Shown here piece after piece: positions 26,609-34,670 of a stretch of DNA of 64,000 nucleotides (positions are counted from its first letter, which is position 1; every line of letters starts with the position of its first letter). Both the position numbers and the translations under genes were made by a program. Under the pieces are notes generated by a model. That model was given only the letters and a program-made list of their open reading frames with translations. It was not told where the DNA came from and did no database searches. Location of the stretch: positions 372,001 to 436,000 of the forward strand of contig NZ_JAVTSS010000001.1 of the NCBI RefSeq assembly GCF_032678705.1. Direction: 5' to 3'. The stretch comes from Pedobacter frigiditerrae (GTDB taxonomy: Bacteria > Bacteroidota > Bacteroidia > Sphingobacteriales > Sphingobacteriaceae).

Positions 26609-28955
26609 CGTTAATTTTAAGTTTGTATTTGTTATAAAGGAATGAAATGATGAGTAGGAGTATGCCAAGCGATACAAAAACAATGGTTTTAGAAATGGTG
26701 TCTAAAGATGAAATGTCGTAGAAGAATAGCTTGATTAACGTAATGGCAAATAAGGCGATAGCTCCAATTCGCAAATACTTTTTGTTTTTCCATAAACCCA
26801 TCCCAATTAGGAACAAAGCATAAACTCCCCATAAAATACTTAAGCCTAACTTGTAGCCAGTGCTTAAACCGTTCAATTCTAAAATATGTAAAAGCTCACT
26901 GCTTAGTACCCAAAGTATGGCGATGTACAACAGATAATCGAACGCCGTTTTAAACTTGACCTTGAATATTTCAGATTTACTTAATTGGTAACAACTGGTA
27001 ATCAGCAATGCGAAAAATACCAATGAAATATACCTGATGCTAATATTCATTGTACCACTTACAAAGTATTTATTGTCTTGTAAAATATATGCTTCCCTCA
27101 ATTCGCTTAAAACATATAATCCTTGGGTAAGGAAAGCTAAAATGGTTAATACGTTTAATACGGCATTGGTAACCGCTAATTCTTTGCTTTTTATTTTGCT
27201 AATGTTTAGGTAAGTTAAAATACTGGCGAATAGTAGTGTGTAGATGTAAACACAAGCTGTTTTAAACAAAGGATAGTTGTAATTATAGGCGAAGTCGTAG
27301 TCTTCTTTTGAATTTAGTTTTAAATCAACTTTAGTGTACTGATATAAATTCTCGAAATAGTTGGCAATCTCTTTTCTGAAGGTATAGTAAACAACTACAA
27401 TTAAAATACTGGGAATAATATAACTCAGTATCTCCCTTAACCCGTTGCTTTTTCCATCTTCGGCCTTTGGTTTTCTGTTAACGAAGAACATAGCCGAAAA
27501 CGCTGCTATAAATATGCAAGCACTTAAAAAACCAACGTTAAAAAATGGCTTAGTCGGTACGTAATCATAGATATAATCAAACTCACTTGAGGTTAGCGAC
27601 CAATCTTGTAGTAAACTTATAAACGCTAAAAATATCAAGGGGAAAGAAAGTTTTTCATAGATAGCGATGTTTTTCATCCTGCCTAAGTAGAACAATATTG
27701 AAGCCTCAACAACCCAGAAAATAGTTACCCAATTACCACTCAATTGTACAGGAACGGCCATCGTGATAAACGTAATTACCATTGCCAATATAAAATAGAA
27801 CAGATTTTTGTCGGCAAGTTTTCTCTTGTAAATAATTAAACTTACCACAAAGTGGATGATGGCATTGCCTAAAGTAAATAAGCCTAATAACTCGCTACCA
27901 TTTGGAGATTCATTTAAGGCATAATAGCCGATGCCATAGAAAATGAAAGAGTTCAATAATAGAATAATTACATCGGTAATGTTAAACTGCTCTTTTCTAA
28001 CCACTTTGTAAGCCAGGTTGGTTACGTAAAATGTGATAAAGAAAATACCCGAAAATAGGAGGGTTACTTTGGCATAACTTAAACCATCGCTCAACGGAAT
28101 TCGCCAAGCCAAAAAGATGAGCCAGGTAATGCCGAACGATAGATAAAATAAAGGCTTCCAATGTTTTTTAAAGGCTAAAACCAAAATGCCAAGGTTGATG
28201 ATGGCCATATAAGAAAAGAGAATAATCACTTTGCCAGAACCATCGCTTAGCAAAAATGGAACGGCATAAGCGCCCACCATCCCGATATGGGCAATAACTT
28301 GTTGGTTGTATTTAATGGCAGCCACGATCGTAAATGAGGTGAAAATCACCATTAATACAAAAGCCATTGTTTGCGGAATGAGCTGGTAATAGCCATAAGC
28401 AGCATAGGTAATGAAATACATAATGGCTATGGAACCGCTCAATAAAACCGCACTAAAACTTTCGTATTTTGCTTTTAGCTTTATCGCAAAACCCATCAAT
28501 CCAACACCAACTAAATAGCCTAAAATAATTCGAGTTAGCGGACTAATCAATCCTTTATCTATAGCTAGTTTTGCACCAATGGCAACACCGATGACTAATA
28601 TTAAAATCCCGATTTTGCTGATTAGATTTTCACCAATGAATTTCTCGAAATCAGATTTACCGATGTTTTCTCTTTTAAATTTATCGGTAAAACTTGGCTG
28701 TTTAAATTGAGGCTGTGGCTTAGCCTGAAAAGGAGGAGGAGTGGTTATAGGTGCAGAAATTACAGGAATAGGTTTAATTTCTTCAACAGGCTTAGGTTGA
28801 TATTCGCTTTGAGGAATTGCTAGTGATGAGCCACCTTGTAATTGCCTTATTTCTTCCCTTAAAATATTTATTTCTGTTCCAAAATCTTGTTGCCTGATGG
28901 AAAGATTTTCCAGCTTTATTAACAGTAAGTTTAATTTTTCGTCCTTATTATCCAT
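26586..28955 (-). CDS. DUF2339 multi-spanning membrane protein
   Basis: A 789-residue protein with a short N-terminal coiled coil (residues 5-40), a Pro/Gln-rich linker (45-95) and over twenty hydrophobic helices to the C-terminus. The block SDFEKFIGENLISKIGILILVIGVAIGAKLAID marks the entry of the DUF2339 domain (given here as FIGENLISKIGI). Its function is unknown; the size and fold suggest an envelope transporter or scaffold. It overlaps the start of the DUF3999-like gene by 23 bases, a strong sign of coupled expression. The ATG at 28953-28955 precedes the coiled coil. Confidence 0.88.
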   Translation of the reverse strand: MDNKDEKLNLLLIKLENLSIRQQDFGTEINILREEIRQLQGGSSLAIPQSEYQPKPVEEIKPIPVISAPITTPPPFQAKPQPQFKQPSFTDKFKRENIGKSDFEKFIGENLISKIGILILVIGVAIGAKLAIDKGLISPLTRIILGYLVGVGLMGFAIKLKAKYESFSAVLLSGSIAIMYFITYAAYGYYQLIPQTMAFVLMVIFTSFTIVAAIKYNQQVIAHIGMVGAYAVPFLLSDGSGKVIILFSYMAIINLGILVLAFKKHWKPLFYLSFGITWLIFLAWRIPLSDGLSYAKVTLLFSGIFFITFYVTNLAYKVVRKEQFNITDVIILLLNSFIFYGIGYYALNESPNGSELLGLFTLGNAIIHFVVSLIIYKRKLADKNLFYFILAMVITFITMAVPVQLSGNWVTIFWVVEASILFYLGRMKNIAIYEKLSFPLIFLAFISLLQDWSLTSSEFDYIYDYVPTKPFFNVGFLSACIFIAAFSAMFFVNRKPKAEDGKSNGLREILSYIIPSILIVVVYYTFRKEIANYFENLYQYTKVDLKLNSKEDYDFAYNYNYPLFKTACVYIYTLLFASILTYLNISKIKSKELAVTNAVLNVLTILAFLTQGLYVLSELREAYILQDNKYFVSGTMNISIRYISLVFFALLITSCYQLSKSEIFKVKFKTAFDYLLYIAILWVLSSELLHILELNGLSTGYKLGLSILWGVYALFLIGMGLWKNKKYLRIGAIALFAITLIKLFFYDISSLDTISKTIVFVSLGILLLIISFLYNKYKLKINDDVKAEN

Positions 28956-29003
28956 TCAGTTAAATTTTCCTAGTTATTTGATGAATATAAGCATTTTGCT
29001 CAA

Positions 29004-29016
29004 TTCATCGGATGAC
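29004..29016. repeat. TTCATCGGATGAC motif
   Basis: A 13-base motif identical to that at 1200-1212 and complementary to 1028-1040 and 1168-1180. An inverted GATGAAT lies just before it at 28980-28986, allowing a small hairpin. It lies in the start-side gap of the DUF2339 gene. Confidence 0.65.
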
Positions 29017-29061
29017 TAATGCTTTAATAATATATGAATGAATTAGAAGAGCGGATAATAT

Positions 29062-29496
29062 TTAATAGGGTGGGATGTTTCCGTTATTCAATTTTACAGC
29101 TTTTCGAAATGCATCTCCAATAAAATGATTGCCATATTTTTTAATTAAAAGCTGACGCATTCTGTTATTATAACAGTCTATTTCTGAAATCGGCATACAT
29201 CCACCACCGAACATTTTAATATTATAATCACGTTCTAAAATGGAACTTACAGTTATCAGTTTTTCCGAATTTCCGCTAAATAAACCCCAATTAATAATTT
29301 TATAATTTCCCGCTTTAAAATCTGAAACCGCATGGTCAGTTGCAGCTGAGCAGCTTGTACATTTATAATAAACCATCGCTATTTCTTCGGGCAGGGAAAA
29401 AAAAACCTGTGGAATAACGAAATAATAGGCACTTGCAAAACCTATAATTACAAAGTTAAGTGCAACCGAAAATAATACGAGTTTTGTAAATTTCAT
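29062..29496 (-). CDS. Small membrane-anchored Cys-containing protein, unknown
   Basis: A 144-residue protein I do not recognise. One N-terminal helix (residues 6-31) anchors or exports it; the rest would lie outside the cytosol. It has a C-x-x-C pair in YKCTSCSAA and two more cysteines in GGGCMPISEIDCYNN, so disulfide bonds or metal binding are possible. The gene is divergent from the DUF4395 gene with only 55 bases between starts, where a dyad symmetry occurs. The codon usage is ordinary. The coding call rests on its length, good helix and the absence of a better frame. Confidence 0.6.
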   Translation of the reverse strand: MKFTKLVLFSVALNFVIIGFASAYYFVIPQVFFSLPEEIAMVYYKCTSCSAATDHAVSDFKAGNYKIINWGLFSGNSEKLITVSSILERDYNIKMFGGGCMPISEIDCYNNRMRQLLIKKYGNHFIGDAFRKAVKLNNGNIPPY

Positions 29497-29500
29497 ATCT

Positions 29501-29521
29501 TCAGGATGCAGCTAGTCCTGA
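29501..29521. promoter_or_regulatory. Dyad TCAGGA-N9-TCCTGA between divergent genes
   Basis: A perfect 6-bp inverted repeat centred 15 bases from the minus-strand start and 30 bases before the plus-strand start. It lies just upstream of the plus-strand -7 box, a position suitable for an operator controlling both genes. No regulator gene adjoins, so this is only a candidate. Confidence 0.35.
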
Positions 29522-29528
29522 TATTCCA

Positions 29529-29536
29529 TACCTTTG
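29529..29536 (+). promoter_or_regulatory. TAnnTTTG -7 box of the DUF4395 gene
   Basis: TACCTTTG with 15 bases to the ATG at 29552. The TTG inside the box (29534) is in frame but is unlikely to be the start. Confidence 0.6.
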
Positions 29537-29551
29537 TTTAAAATCAATAAA

Positions 29552-29986
29552 ATGGAAATATCTTGTCCAGTATCTTCAGAAAGAATTAATGAAAATGTAG
29601 TTCGCTTAATAGCGTTGATGGTGGCAATTATTGGCGTCGTCAGCCTCCTGTTTGTGAATTTTTATGCCATTATTTTCTTGATGATAGATTTTGCAACAAG
29701 AGCTTTTACCTCAGGGAAATTAAGCCCATTAAAGTTTATAGCCTTAAAACTTTTTAAATTATTCTCCTTGCCCACAAAACTAACTGATCTAGCACCGAAG
29801 AAATTTGCAGCAACATTAGGTTTTGTTTTCTGCTTAGTTATTGGAGTGTTTTATTTGTTTAGCCAAATATACATCGCCCTTGGCTTAACTATTGTATTGC
29901 TTTTATTTGCCATATTAGAAAGCGTATTTGCCATTTGTGTAGGTTGTTATGTTTACAGTTTTTGGCAATCTATCTCGAAGAGGTAA
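29552..29986 (+). CDS. DUF4395 membrane protein
   Basis: A 144-residue protein with four hydrophobic segments. The opening SCPVSSERINENVVRLIALM, with its Cys-Pro followed by an Asn-rich turn, is the DUF4395 signature; FAICVGCYVYSFWQ at the end holds two more cysteines. Some DUF4395 proteins are linked to thiol-sulfur chemistry because they co-occur with rhodanese or thioredoxin genes, but none is adjacent here. The ATG at 29552 is chosen over the TTG at 29534, which belongs to the promoter box. It is divergently paired with a small Cys-containing protein, which is at least compatible with a thiol theme. Confidence 0.82.
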   Translation: MEISCPVSSERINENVVRLIALMVAIIGVVSLLFVNFYAIIFLMIDFATRAFTSGKLSPLKFIALKLFKLFSLPTKLTDLAPKKFAATLGFVFCLVIGVFYLFSQIYIALGLTIVLLLFAILESVFAICVGCYVYSFWQSISKR

Positions 29987-30033
29987 TAGGAGTAGGTTTA
30001 GAAAATAACTGTTAACTGAAAACTGCCAACTGA

Positions 30034-31896
30034 TTAAGGCTTATCAATACTTTTCCCCTTCATCGCTTGCCCAACTGCCATATCCATTAATCGCTCTGCA
30101 AATGGACGAGTAAACTCATTCAACTCATCAGCTTTTTTAAGGATAATATCCTTGTCACCCTTAGCTAAGGCTTCTTTTAGAGCTGCAATATGGGCGTTTG
30201 TAGAATTAATTTCTTCTTCGGTTAATATTTCGCTGTTTTTGGTAATAAATCGCTCTGCCGTGTAAGCCAATTGCTCGCCTTCACTTCTAGCTTCAATTAA
30301 CATTCGTTGCTCCACATCGCTTTTGGCATTTTCAATACTGTCGATTAACATTTTCTCAACGGTATCATCACTCAAACCATAACTTGGTACAACATCTATT
30401 TCTTGTTTTACGCCAGAACGTAGCTCAATAGCCTGAACAGTCAAAATTCCATCGGCATTCAACAAAAAGTTAATGTCAACTTTTGGTAAACCTGCAGGCA
30501 TAGCCGGAATTCCTTTTAAATCAAACTCAGCTAATTTTCTGTTTTCTTTCACTAAATCACGTTCACCTTGATAAACAGAGATTTTCATATTTACCTGTCC
30601 ATCAATAGAGGTAGTGTATTGGCGACCAGCTTTTGTTGGAACCTTGCTGTTACGAGCGATGATAACGTCCATCAATCCACCCATCGTTTCAATGCCCAAA
30701 GAAAGTGGTGTAACATCTAACAATAAAATATCAGAACGATTACCAGCTAAAATATCAGCTTGTATCGCTGCACCTAAAGCCACAACTTCATCAGGGTTAA
30801 TTTGGTCGTGTGGTTGGCGATTAAAGAAAGTGCTTACTGCTTGTTTTACATAAGGTGTACGTGTAGAACCGCCTACCAAAACCACTTCATCAATATCGGC
30901 AACAGTTAAATTTGCATCAGCCAATGCTTGTTTACAGCAAGTTAAAGTCTCAGCAACTTTATCTGCAATCAGTTTTTCGAAAGTCTGCTTGTCTAAAGTG
31001 CACCAGATTTCTCCCAATTTCTCGTTGTATAAGTTTTGGGTCGACAATGCTTTTTTCGCAGCTTCCGCTTGTAGGCGTAAGGTTTGCATCAAAATGTTGT
31101 CCTGAGCAACTGTTGCAAAATCTAATTTATTTTGTTCAATCCAGTAATTTAAAATGGCTCTATCAAAATCATCACCACCTAAAAATGTGTTCCCATTAGT
31201 AGATAAAACTTCGAAAATTCCGTTTTGTATTTGAAGGATAGAAACATCAAATGTTCCTCCACCTAAATCGTAAACTGCAATTGTCTTTTGCTGGGTAGGG
31301 TCTAAACCTAAACCATAAGCCAAACTCGCTGCGGTTGGTTCGTTAACGATACGCAAAACATCCAATCCAGCTAATTTTCCAGCATCACGAGTTGCTTGTC
31401 GCTGACTATCGTTAAAATAAGCAGGAACTGTGATAACCGCTCTGTTAACCGGCGTTTTCAAAGCGTGTTCGGCTCTTGCTTTTAACTCTTTTAATATCTC
31501 TGCTGAAAGCTCAATCGGTGTGTAAAATTTATTTCCAGCTTTAATTTTCACTAAAGCATCGCTGTCATCATCAATAATTTTATAGCTAAAAATATCTTGG
31601 TGACTAGCAACATCCTTGTAAGAACGACCCAATAAACGTTTTACCGAAAAGATGGTGTTTGCAGGGTCTGTTGTTAAATAGGCTTTGGCTTCATTACCAA
31701 CTTCTGCATCGCCATGTTCGTTAAAATGCACCACAGAAGGAACTAACAGACCTTTTCCCGTGTCGTTAATTACCTGTGGGTTTTTATCTGGATTGATAAA
31801 AGCAACCAAACTATTCGTGGTTCCTAAATCAATGCCAACTATAATTTCTTCTTTTTGAAACGAACCTGTTGCTAGGTTGATGGATATTTTTGCCAT
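30034..31896 (-). CDS. hscA: Fe-S assembly Hsp70 chaperone HscA
   Basis: A 620-residue Hsp70. Nucleotide-binding blocks are [27 protein letters not shown] and [14 protein letters not shown]; the substrate domain includes [20 protein letters not shown]. The N-terminal extension [11 protein letters not shown], the length near 620 and the lack of the long DnaK C-terminal tail support HscA, which with HscB releases clusters from IscU. In the same window the ferredoxin and IscX genes lie 18 kb away and the general DnaJ/GrpE 28 kb away, so hscA is orphaned from its pathway. A -7 box TAAATTTG ends seven bases before the ATG. DnaK itself is the main alternative, but length and extension argue against it. 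Confidence 0.88.
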   Translation of the reverse strand: MAKISINLATGSFQKEEIIVGIDLGTTNSLVAFINPDKNPQVINDTGKGLLVPSVVHFNEHGDAEVGNEAKAYLTTDPANTIFSVKRLLGRSYKDVASHQDIFSYKIIDDDSDALVKIKAGNKFYTPIELSAEILKELKARAEHALKTPVNRAVITVPAYFNDSQRQATRDAGKLAGLDVLRIVNEPTAASLAYGLGLDPTQQKTIAVYDLGGGTFDVSILQIQNGIFEVLSTNGNTFLGGDDFDRAILNYWIEQNKLDFATVAQDNILMQTLRLQAEAAKKALSTQNLYNEKLGEIWCTLDKQTFEKLIADKVAETLTCCKQALADANLTVADIDEVVLVGGSTRTPYVKQAVSTFFNRQPHDQINPDEVVALGAAIQADILAGNRSDILLLDVTPLSLGIETMGGLMDVIIARNSKVPTKAGRQYTTSIDGQVNMKISVYQGERDLVKENRKLAEFDLKGIPAMPAGLPKVDINFLLNADGILTVQAIELRSGVKQEIDVVPSYGLSDDTVEKMLIDSIENAKSDVEQRMLIEARSEGEQLAYTAERFITKNSEILTEEEINSTNAHIAALKEALAKGDKDIILKKADELNEFTRPFAERLMDMAVGQAMKGKSIDKP

Positions 31897-31903
31897 AACA
31901 GCG

Positions 31904-31911
31904 CAAATTTA
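31904..31911 (-). promoter_or_regulatory. TAnnTTTG -7 box of hscA
   Basis: TAAATTTG on the minus strand, seven bases from the ATG at 31896; implies a leaderless or nearly leaderless message. Confidence 0.65.
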
Positions 31912-31957
31912 CAATAATGTTGTAAGGTTAAAGTCCAAAAGATGTAAAAAGTAATTT

Positions 31958-31989
31958 GATGGAAGAGGTAAGATGTAAAATGGAAGATG
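31958..31989. repeat. Word-repeat tract GATGGAAGAGG type
   Basis: A 32-base tract that is 30/32 identical to the complement of 11913-11944. Adjacent DNA (31930-31957) continues the same style of permuted GATGTAAAA words. Confidence 0.7.
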
Positions 31990-32055
31990 TTGCAGTAATG
32001 CTAGGATGCAAATTACCTGCCTGCCGCAGTCAGGAATTTCTTAGATGGTTTAAAT

Positions 32056-32174
32056 TTGAAAACGATTGTTAGTGCTTATCGGGAATTGCAATCCTGCTAT
32101 TCGCTACAATATTTTTTTCTGCTTCGACAGGCTCAGCATGACAAAAAAAGTATTTCCGCTGCTATCAGGTTTAT
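32056..32174 (+). repeat. Dispersed repeat family A, copy 5, best-preserved
   Basis: Left edge TTTGAAAACGATTGTTAGTG and TTATCGGGAATTG, core ATCCTGCTATTCGCTACAAT, nested CTTCGACAGGCTCAGCATGAC, right block GTATTTCCGCTGCTATCAGG followed by TTTATTGAAC. It lies between divergent hscA and miaE. Confidence 0.8.
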
Positions 32175-32204
32175 TGAACAAAGCCAGTAGTTCTTGGGAA
32201 TGAA

Positions 32205-32245
32205 CTTTCCGGTCTTTCGGAATCCCGACTTTCCGACTAATTTCG
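32205..32245 (+). repeat. Word-repeat tract GACTTTCCGACT type
   Basis: Permuted words ACTTTCCGG, TCTTTCGGA and GACTTTCCGACTAA. The same style recurs at 32883-32923 (inside the DUF3810 gene end) and 39964-40002. It directly precedes the miaE -7 box. Confidence 0.6.
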
Positions 32246-32253
32246 TAATTTTG
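32246..32253 (+). promoter_or_regulatory. TAnnTTTG -7 box of miaE
   Basis: TAATTTTG with only four bases to the ATG at 32258, predicting a leaderless message. Confidence 0.65.
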
Positions 32254-32257
32254 ACTT

Positions 32258-32839
32258 ATGCTAGGACTTAAATTATTGACTGACCCACGTTGGGCGAATA
32301 TTGCAGAATCTAATTTAGAAGAGATTTTAACCGATCACGCTTGGTGTGAGCAAAAAGCAGCTACAAATGCTATTAATTTGATTGCAGATAACTGCGAACA
32401 CATCGATTTGGTATCCGAATTAACCATTATCGCTTTAGAAGAAATGCAACATTTTCAGCAAGTGGTAGATATCATTAAAAAAAGAGGCTATACTTTAGGT
32501 CGTGGTAGAAAAGATGATTATGTTGGGCAGTTAATGAAATTCTGCAAAAGAGATGGTTCAAGGAACAATAGCTTTATAGAAAGATTGTTGTTTGCAGCAA
32601 TGATAGAAGCCAGAAGTTGCGAACGTTTTAGGGTATTGTCGCAAAATATTCAAGACAAAGAACTAGCTAAATTTTACCACGATTTAATGGTATCAGAAGC
32701 AGGTCATTATACCACTTTTTTAAACTTTGCCCGTAAATACACCATCGATGTTGACGTAGATAAACGTTGGAAAGAATGGTTGGAATTTGAAGGCGAATTA
32801 ATCATGAGTTTTGGTAATAAAGAAGCGATACACGGGTAA
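32258..32839 (+). CDS. miaE: tRNA-(ms2io6A)-hydroxylase MiaE-like
   Basis: A 193-residue four-helix ferritin-like diiron protein. The opening LTDPRWANIAESNLEEIL and the iron-binding blocks DHAWCEQKAA, ALEEMQHFQQV (E-x-x-H), MIEARSCERF and SEAGHYTTF (E-x-x-H) match MiaE, which hydroxylates the isopentenyl group of the modified A37 of tRNAs reading U-starting codons. It acts in the cytosol with oxygen. Length matches the family. It has a -7 box four bases before its ATG. The convergent neighbour is the DUF3810 gene 42 bases downstream, with word-repeat DNA between them. Confidence 0.92.
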   Translation: MLGLKLLTDPRWANIAESNLEEILTDHAWCEQKAATNAINLIADNCEHIDLVSELTIIALEEMQHFQQVVDIIKKRGYTLGRGRKDDYVGQLMKFCKRDGSRNNSFIERLLFAAMIEARSCERFRVLSQNIQDKELAKFYHDLMVSEAGHYTTFLNFARKYTIDVDVDKRWKEWLEFEGELIMSFGNKEAIHG

Positions 32840-32881
32840 TAGGTAAAATGTAAGATGGAAAATGGGGACTAGACTGGCAAC

Positions 32882-33988
32882 TTAATCTTTCGGACTTGCG
32901 GACCTCTGACTTTCCGACTTTTTTAATTCCTTTCCATGAATGTTCCACAACCAAACCACAATGTTCTGGTAACTCTTAATCCCTTTCTTCTGGTTGTTTA
33001 GCTTTAAGAATTTATCAAAAGCAACACCCATATAACTCGACATTTGGCCATTGTATTTAGCCCAAAATTCATTCTCAGCTTTAAAATTTGCTAAAACACC
33101 TGGACTGATTTTGTCTTTTAGTTTCAAGTAATCTTCAGGAGATTTAAACCTGATTTCAAATAATATGTATCTCAACATATTGTAATTCACAGAATATTGG
33201 AAGTTTACATCCTTGCTATTAATACCCACTAAATAAGCGACTAAGTTAGCTTCATCTTCCCTTGCTACACCCATTTGGTGCGAAATCTCGTGACAGGTTA
33301 CAAATGGCAAAACCCAAGCTGGTAATTTCATGTTTACATTGGCTTCGCCACTTAAAGGGTTGTAGTAACCCTCAATTCCTATTTTACTTATTAACCAGCC
33401 GTTAATTACGGGTTTAACTGATGGGACATTATATTTAAAAAACGGATTTTTTAGCGCTAAGTCCTGATAATCAGCAACTGCCTTTTCTCTAAGCTGCTTG
33501 ATGTCATAATTAAGTTTAGGGGAGATTTGCGGTTGAAGGATGTTTAACTTATCAATGAAATAATCAGCTAAAAGTACTAGCTCCTTAACATCATATTTTT
33601 TGTCGCTAATATTCAGTTGCTTGGTTATGCTTGGCCTAGAGTAATTTAAACCCCACAGTAATTTAAAGCAGATATAGAAAATCAGAAATGCATTAACAAT
33701 ATAAATAGGGATGGCAAGTTTGTCAGCCTTTTGCCAGCCTTTCTTTTTAACTCTCCAAAAGAACTTAGCAATTAAGCGAAGAAGATATAGGATTAATATC
33801 ACATATAAAATATCGCCTAAAGCAAAAGGAAATAAAGAAGAAACCCATCTTAAACAAGTGGATATGATTGGGTAAAACCCTTTAACATAAATGCTTAAAA
33901 CTAATTCAGGAAATAAGCCAAATAGAAAGATAATTATTGCAATGCTAAAAAATATAATGAATCGCTTAAATATAGGTTTCGAATACAT
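32882..33988 (-). CDS. DUF3810 membrane metalloprotease-like protein
   Basis: A 368-residue protein with three N-terminal helices (about 10-32, 40-75, 90-112) and a conserved extracytoplasmic domain. The block VTCHEISHQMGVAREDEANL carries an H-E-x-x-H zinc-site (HEISH) with the downstream Glu of a gluzincin-like pattern, so it may be a membrane metallopeptidase; DUF3810 proteins have no proven substrate. The last about 12 residues (KKSESQRSASPKD) are encoded by DNA of the GACTTTCCGACT word-repeat type found between genes, so the natural C-terminus has probably been extended or replaced by repeat DNA. It begins four bases after the end of the toxin gene. Confidence 0.88.
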   Translation of the reverse strand: MYSKPIFKRFIIFFSIAIIIFLFGLFPELVLSIYVKGFYPIISTCLRWVSSLFPFALGDILYVILILYLLRLIAKFFWRVKKKGWQKADKLAIPIYIVNAFLIFYICFKLLWGLNYSRPSITKQLNISDKKYDVKELVLLADYFIDKLNILQPQISPKLNYDIKQLREKAVADYQDLALKNPFFKYNVPSVKPVINGWLISKIGIEGYYNPLSGEANVNMKLPAWVLPFVTCHEISHQMGVAREDEANLVAYLVGINSKDVNFQYSVNYNMLRYILFEIRFKSPEDYLKLKDKISPGVLANFKAENEFWAKYNGQMSSYMGVAFDKFLKLNNQKKGIKSYQNIVVWLWNIHGKELKKSESQRSASPKD

Positions 33989-33992
33989 CTTG

Positions 33993-34388
33993 CTAAACAG
34001 AATCTAATAGCTTTAAACCCTCAATATTTTTGAAATGTTTTTGATTCAGTGTATCAAAAGATAAATTATGTGCTATAGCTATTGAAGCAATAAATAAGTC
34101 GGCAGTGTCGATTGTTTTCCTTAATTTTTTTAGTTTGTTTTTAATCTCGACAGCAGCTAGAGCAGCATCACTATCAAAAGGAAAAACTATGAAATTGGAT
34201 AATATTGCTTTCCAAAATTCTAATTGTTCACTATTTGCTCCTGTATAAATTTCAAACTCCGTTATACTAGAAACGCATAAGTTTTGAAATTTTTGAGATA
34301 AAGCATACAACCTTGTTTTTGATTTATCCTTTTTTCGAAAGTAATCAATCAATACAGAGGTATCAACTATTACTATTTGGTCCGCCAT
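33993..34388 (-). CDS. PIN-domain toxin (VapC-like)
   Basis: A 131-residue PIN-domain protein. The acidic residues expected to bind Mg are visible in VDTSVLIDYFR, in SITEFEIYTGA and in TIDTADLFIASIA. VapC-type toxins are RNases that cut tRNA or rRNA. The start overlaps the end of the upstream DUF2281 gene by 16 bases, the usual coupling of an antitoxin-toxin pair. The symbol vapC is not given because the partner is a DUF2281 protein rather than a classical VapB. It lies between pyrC and DUF3810, an insertion-prone gap. Confidence 0.88.
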   Translation of the reverse strand: MADQIVIVDTSVLIDYFRKKDKSKTRLYALSQKFQNLCVSSITEFEIYTGANSEQLEFWKAILSNFIVFPFDSDAALAAVEIKNKLKKLRKTIDTADLFIASIAIAHNLSFDTLNQKHFKNIEGLKLLDSV

Positions 34389-34636
34389 TCATTTATAGAT
34401 TTTCTAGTTTGCTCAATCTTTTGAACTTGCTCTTCAGAAAAAACAGGGCCATTTAATAAAATATCTGAAAATTTAGAATTATAAAGCACTGAAGGTTCTT
34501 CAACATTGTTGAAAGTATCAGAAGATTTTTCTTTCCTTTTAGATTTCTGTTTTAAAAAGGCAACAAAGTCAGAAACCTCCTGTTTTAAATCAGAAGGAAG
34601 TGAAGAGATTTCTGAATATAATTGTAAATCTGTCAT
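34373..34636 (-). CDS. DUF2281 antitoxin partner of the PIN toxin
   Basis: An 87-residue protein. The N-terminal part LQLYSEISSLPSDLKQEVSDFVAFLKQK (helix pair, shown here as SLPSDLKQEVSDFVAFL) is the DUF2281 fold, common in antitoxins of PIN toxins. The charged C-terminal half likely wraps the toxin. It precedes and overlaps the toxin gene by 16 bases. A -7 box TATATTTG lies 21 bases upstream, so the pair has its own promoter just beyond the pyrC stop. Autoregulation is the family rule; no clear operator palindrome was seen. Confidence 0.85.
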   Translation of the reverse strand: MTDLQLYSEISSLPSDLKQEVSDFVAFLKQKSKRKEKSSDTFNNVEEPSVLYNSKFSDILLNGPVFSEEQVQKIEQTRKSINEWRTK

Positions 34637-34657
34637 CTTAAATTGTTGCTAACTAAA

Positions 34658-34665
34658 CAAATATA
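34658..34665 (-). promoter_or_regulatory. TAnnTTTG -7 box of the toxin-antitoxin pair
   Basis: TATATTTG on the minus strand, 21 bases before the antitoxin ATG and directly after the pyrC stop. Confidence 0.55.
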
Positions 34666-34670
34666 ATCAA

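Noticed and set aside
26609..26683. Upstream extension of the DUF3999-like gene
   Set aside because: It adds residues before the signal peptide and lies in the DUF2339 coding end.
30614..31199. Opposite-strand frames inside hscA
   Set aside because: Shadow frames of a strongly biased Hsp70 coding sequence; no independent support.
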